Positions 16,719-19,313 of a stretch of 19,313 nt of DNA are shown piece by piece. The position numbers were made by a program, and so were the translations under genes. Every line of letters starts with the position of its first letter. Position 1 is the stretch's first letter. The notes under the pieces were generated by a model that saw only the letters and a list, made by a program, of their open reading frames with translations, was not told where the DNA came from and did not search any database. The stretch is from an uncultured Eggerthella sp. Its GTDB lineage: Bacteria > Actinomycetota > Coriobacteriia > Coriobacteriales > Eggerthellaceae. The stretch covers positions 1 through 19,313 of the forward strand of contig UQML01000035.1 in assembly GCA_900542265.1 (NCBI GenBank), in the 5' to 3' direction.

Positions 16719-17381
16719 TTACTCATCACGATTAACTGCAAGCAAGTATAGTAACTGCAAAACGGAAACGAGCGCAGCTGCAACGTAGGTTAGAGCACAT
16801 GCACGCAAAACATTTGCCGCCCCTGCTTGTTCTTGAGCAGGCAGGCCAAATGCTTTCAAATAGGTAAGTGCGCGTGATGACGCATTAAATTCAACAGGCA
16901 AGGTCACAATTTGGAATAATACCGCTGCAGCATAGAACGCAATAGCAAGCTGCACAAGACCAACCATATTCAACATAACGCCAATAATAAGAATAAAAAT
17001 CCAAGCATTAGAGGCAAAGTTTACTACTGGTACCATTGCACCACGAACCTTCATTGGCACATAGCCTTGAGCATATTGGCAGGCATGCCCAACTTCATGG
17101 CATGCTGTTGCTGCAGCGGTAATGGAGGTTCCATAATACGCATCGGGATCGAGTGTGATGCTATTAGTGCGCGGGTCAAAAAAATCTTGTCCTTTTCCTC
17201 CTACCTGCACAGCAACATTTTGGATCCCATAGTAATTAAGCATTCCAACTGCCATTTGATAACCAGTCAATCTGGTTGCTGAAGGAACGTAGGTATATTT
17301 TTTAATTTGATGATTAACGTAGCCTTGTGCGCCTAAACCTATAACCAGCGTAACAACGACTAACGCTAGATAAAGTCCCAT
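16719..17381 (-). CDS. YugP-type membrane zinc metallopeptidase (PF04298-like)
   Basis: The 220-aa protein begins with one membrane segment (about 2-19), then a soluble domain with TGYQMAVGMLNYYGI, DFFDPRTNSITLDPDAY and the zinc-protease motif HEVGH (95-99). A hydrophobic region with two segments (about 115-160) follows, then LPVEFNASSRAL, whose Glu (about 164) is a likely third zinc ligand, and a C-terminal membrane segment. This matches the neutral zinc metallopeptidase family of Bacillus YugP, whose substrates are unknown. ATG 17381 has a clear AGGAG site 6 bases upstream, better than the GTG five codons earlier. It may be the first gene of a transcript with xseA and xseB. The link to DNA repair is probably positional only. 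Confidence 0.92.
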   Translation of the reverse strand: MGLYLALVVVTLVIGLGAQGYVNHQIKKYTYVPSATRLTGYQMAVGMLNYYGIQNVAVQVGGKGQDFFDPRTNSITLDPDAYYGTSITAAATACHEVGHACQYAQGYVPMKVRGAMVPVVNFASNAWIFILIIGVMLNMVGLVQLAIAFYAAAVLFQIVTLPVEFNASSRALTYLKAFGLPAQEQAGAANVLRACALTYVAAALVSVLQLLYLLAVNRDE

Positions 17382-17471
17382 ACATTCTCCTAACACCTTA
17401 TAAACTCAAAATGAATTTATAGGCTTCTAATTTTTTAATTAAGTATAAAGTAAGATGATGCGTTCATATTA

Positions 17472-18623
17472 TTACGCTTCATGAAGGTCAATAATCTCCA
17501 AATTTCCATCATGAATTTGAAGGGCAAAGCCGCCTTCTAAAAGAGTACGTAAATCTTTTCCAACTAAAGTATAACGCCATCCTTGCATCAGCTCAGAATC
17601 ATCATAATGTCCTCGCGCAAGCTTTAGTAACTCTGCTTGAGGTGCAAGAGTCTGAGGCGCGATCTCATGTTCTCGAGCACGCATACGAACAAGAGCGTTC
17701 ATTACATCAAGAATCACATCGACATTACTTTCATTCTTTGACTTTGGACGTACATCAGGAAGCTCGCTTTGCGGACAATCAAGCCCCGCAATAAGAGCTG
17801 CAAGCACTTTTCGCGCATCACTTGTCTTAAGTGACTCTTTCATACCACGAACCATATAGAGCTCATCTAACGTGCGCGCTTCTCGTCTACATGCTTCTAC
17901 AATTTGCTCATCAGATACAACCCATTTACGAGGAATATTCAAACGCTGTGCTTGTAACTCACGCCACGCTGCAAACTCACGAGCCGCAGCTTGTTGACGA
18001 GCGTTGAGTTGATTGACCCGTTTGAGTTTTTTGTAGCGAACCCGAGGATCAATCTCGTACTTTTCTTTTTTTGAAAGATCTGCAAAAGTCTCTTCAAGCC
18101 AACTCAAACGATTTTTCCTTTTTAGCTGAGCAAGCATTTCGTAATAGATCTGCGGCAGATATTTCACATCATCAGCAGCATAGTGAATTTGCGAATCACT
18201 AAGAGGACGCTGTGACCAATCAGTAAAAGAATCCTTTTTCGGAAGATTGACATCACAATATTGACTCACAAGTGAAGAATACGATGCCTGCTGCGTTTTA
18301 CCTAGTACCGCAGCTGCAATTTGCGTATCAAAAATAGGCGATGGGACAACACCTGTCTCATGATAGAGAATCTCTACATCTTGAGAACAGGCATGAAATA
18401 TTTTCACGATGCTAGGATCCACTAAAACATCAGCAAGCGCTGTCAAGTTTCTGATCTTGAAAGGGTCTACAATAGCTATTTCATTCTCAATTCCCATTTG
18501 CAATAAACAGAGTTTAGGATAGTACGTCTTTTCACGAAGAAACTCAGTATCTATAGCAATATAGGGACTCTTTTTGCATCGTTCCAAAAAAGCAATAAAC
18601 TGTTGATCCGTGTCAATTAGCAT
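17472..18623 (-). CDS. rnd: Ribonuclease D (DEDDy 3'-5' exoribonuclease with HRDC)
   Basis: RNase D trims 3' ends of tRNA precursors and other structured RNAs. The 383-aa protein has the DEDDy nuclease domain first: IAIDTEF (D25, E27), HACSQDVEIL (D82) and HYAADDVKYL (Y148, D152), so all catalytic residues are present. Residues about 205-285 form an HRDC domain (AWRELQAQRLNIPRKWVVSD, then ELYMVRGM), and a less conserved C-terminal region follows, as in E. coli Rnd (about 375 aa). ATG 18623 has AAGGATC about 8-9 bases upstream. The 90 bases before the YugP-type gene suggest a separate or loosely linked unit. It diverges from the lipid kinase gene. Confidence 0.94.
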   Translation of the reverse strand: MLIDTDQQFIAFLERCKKSPYIAIDTEFLREKTYYPKLCLLQMGIENEIAIVDPFKIRNLTALADVLVDPSIVKIFHACSQDVEILYHETGVVPSPIFDTQIAAAVLGKTQQASYSSLVSQYCDVNLPKKDSFTDWSQRPLSDSQIHYAADDVKYLPQIYYEMLAQLKRKNRLSWLEETFADLSKKEKYEIDPRVRYKKLKRVNQLNARQQAAAREFAAWRELQAQRLNIPRKWVVSDEQIVEACRREARTLDELYMVRGMKESLKTSDARKVLAALIAGLDCPQSELPDVRPKSKNESNVDVILDVMNALVRMRAREHEIAPQTLAPQAELLKLARGHYDDSELMQGWRYTLVGKDLRTLLEGGFALQIHDGNLEIIDLHEA

Positions 18624-18719
18624 AAAAGCAGATCCTTGAATAGAACTAAAATCGTATGGGTATATAGTGTATTAATACTATCAAATAAGCTCTGCACACT
18701 AACGGAAAAGGGTTTTTAA

Positions 18720-19267
18720 GTGAATGTATTGGTAATACATAACACCTCATCGGGGTTTGGCGATAGCTCAATTTATGATTTTATGCGCGCCTATGCCCAA
18801 GAAGGTGACTCTATTACCATCCGTACGTTTGCGGGAAACATTTCTATGCCAGAGCTGCTCTCTGACGCTAACAACTTTGATTTCGTAGTTGCTTGTGGTG
18901 GCGATGGGACTATTGCATCTATTGCATATGAATTACGCTACACCAATATCCCCATTCTCCCCTTCCCTGCTGGTACGGCAAACCTTCTTGCCCTAAACCT
19001 CCTCATGCCAGAAGAGCCTCATGCAATTGCAAAAATTGCTAATGAAGCTCTCACCATGAGTTTTGATTTAGGGGAATTAGAAACACGCAAGGGCTCTTTT
19101 GGATTCGATTTAATGGCAGGATGTGGATACGACCACATTATCATGCAGGAAGCATCAGCTAACAAACGACTCCTTGGCCCTATGGCGTATTTTCAAGCAG
19201 CAGCCGCCAATCCGACTCCTCAGCATTCAGACTTTATCCTCACTATTGATGGGAAAACGGTTATTAC
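18720..19267 (+). CDS. Diacylglycerol/sphingosine-kinase-family lipid kinase, 3' end missing
   Basis: This is the N-terminal part (about 182 codons) of a DAGK/LCB5-family protein, which phosphorylates a lipid hydroxyl such as that of diacylglycerol for phospholipid recycling. The sequence shows the nucleotide-binding core: NVLVIHNTSSG at the N-terminus, VVACGGDGTIASIAYEL with the GGDGT signature, and PFPAGTANLLALNL. Full-length relatives are usually about 290-330 aa, so the catalytic C-terminal half is absent. GTG 18720 has AAAGGG 7 bases upstream. From 19268 the sequence is library adapter, so the reading frame's continuation to a stop near 19307 is artificial and the last reliable codon is at 19263-19265. 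The exact lipid substrate cannot be inferred. Confidence 0.9.
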
Positions 19268-19313
19268 CTGTCTCTTATACACATCTGACGCTGCCGACGA
19301 ACTCTAGGGTGTA
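19268..19313. other. Nextera/Tn5 sequencing adapter, i5 index and start of P5 (not genomic)
   Basis: Positions 19268-19286 are the 19-base Tn5 mosaic end (CTGTCTCTTATACACATCT). Positions 19287-19300 (GACGCTGCCGACGA) complete the Nextera read-1-side adapter in reverse complement. The next eight bases, ACTCTAGG (19301-19308), are the reverse complement of CCTAGAGT, which I recall as i5 index S516. GTGTA (19309-19313) begins the reverse complement of P5. The order mosaic end, adapter, index, P5 is that of read-through off a short insert. Confidence 0.98.

Noticed and set aside
18669..18678. Perfect palindrome GTATTAATAC in the rnd/lipid-kinase divergent region as an operator
   Set aside because: AT-rich and only 10 bases, with no matching copy elsewhere. 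The position is suggestive but chance is sufficient.
19268..19307. C-terminal residues LLYTSDAADE of the lipid kinase frame as a real protein end
   Set aside because: They are the translation of the Nextera adapter, not genomic coding sequence.

Overview
The window is compact bacterial DNA, roughly 40-45% GC by eye, almost entirely housekeeping genes. Gene content and protein flavour (a DegV protein, a Y-family polymerase with a clamp-binding C-terminal tail, RNase D with HRDC, frequent GTG/TTG starts after clear Shine-Dalgarno sites) suggest a low-GC actinobacterium, most plausibly a coriobacterium of the Atopobium/Lancefieldella/Fannyhessea kind. That placement is inference. No phage, plasmid, IS element or CRISPR array is visible.

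Layout. 23-159: tRNA-Pro(GGG) on the minus strand with its own promoter. 252-1553 (-): coaBC for coenzyme A synthesis. 1664-2878 (+): a CmpB-type membrane protein with a long charged helical N-terminus. 2929-7388 (-): an ileS-lspA-rluD operon with gaps of 9-11 bases. 7571-8443 (+): a DegV fatty-acid-binding protein, ending at a hairpin terminator shared with 8523-9584 (-), a fold-type-I aminotransferase homologue that has lost its PLP lysine. 9773-11107 (+): DNA polymerase IV. 11172-12209 (-): a family 2 glycosyltransferase. 12210-12504: the longest non-coding stretch, holding a candidate structured RNA just upstream of pta. 12505-13494 (+) pta and 13628-14869 (-) ackA face each other across one strong bidirectional terminator. 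15021-17381 (-): YugP-type membrane zinc peptidase, then xseA and xseB (exonuclease VII). 17472-18623 (-): RNase D. 18720 onward (+): a diacylglycerol/sphingosine-kinase-family lipid kinase cut by the end of the sequence.

The last 46 bases (19268-19313) are not genomic. They are Nextera/Tn5 library adapter, an i5 index and the start of P5, so the contig ends in untrimmed adapter and the apparent C-terminus and stop codon of the lipid kinase are artefacts.

Functional links. Pta and AckA together make acetate and ATP from acetyl-CoA. CoaBC supplies the CoA they use. LspA matures lipoproteins. IleS, RluD, RNase D and tRNA-Pro serve translation and RNA maturation. DinB and ExoVII belong to DNA damage handling. 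The most unusual biology is the lysine-less aminotransferase homologue and the uncharacterised structured leader before pta. I did not find a multi-gene novel system.
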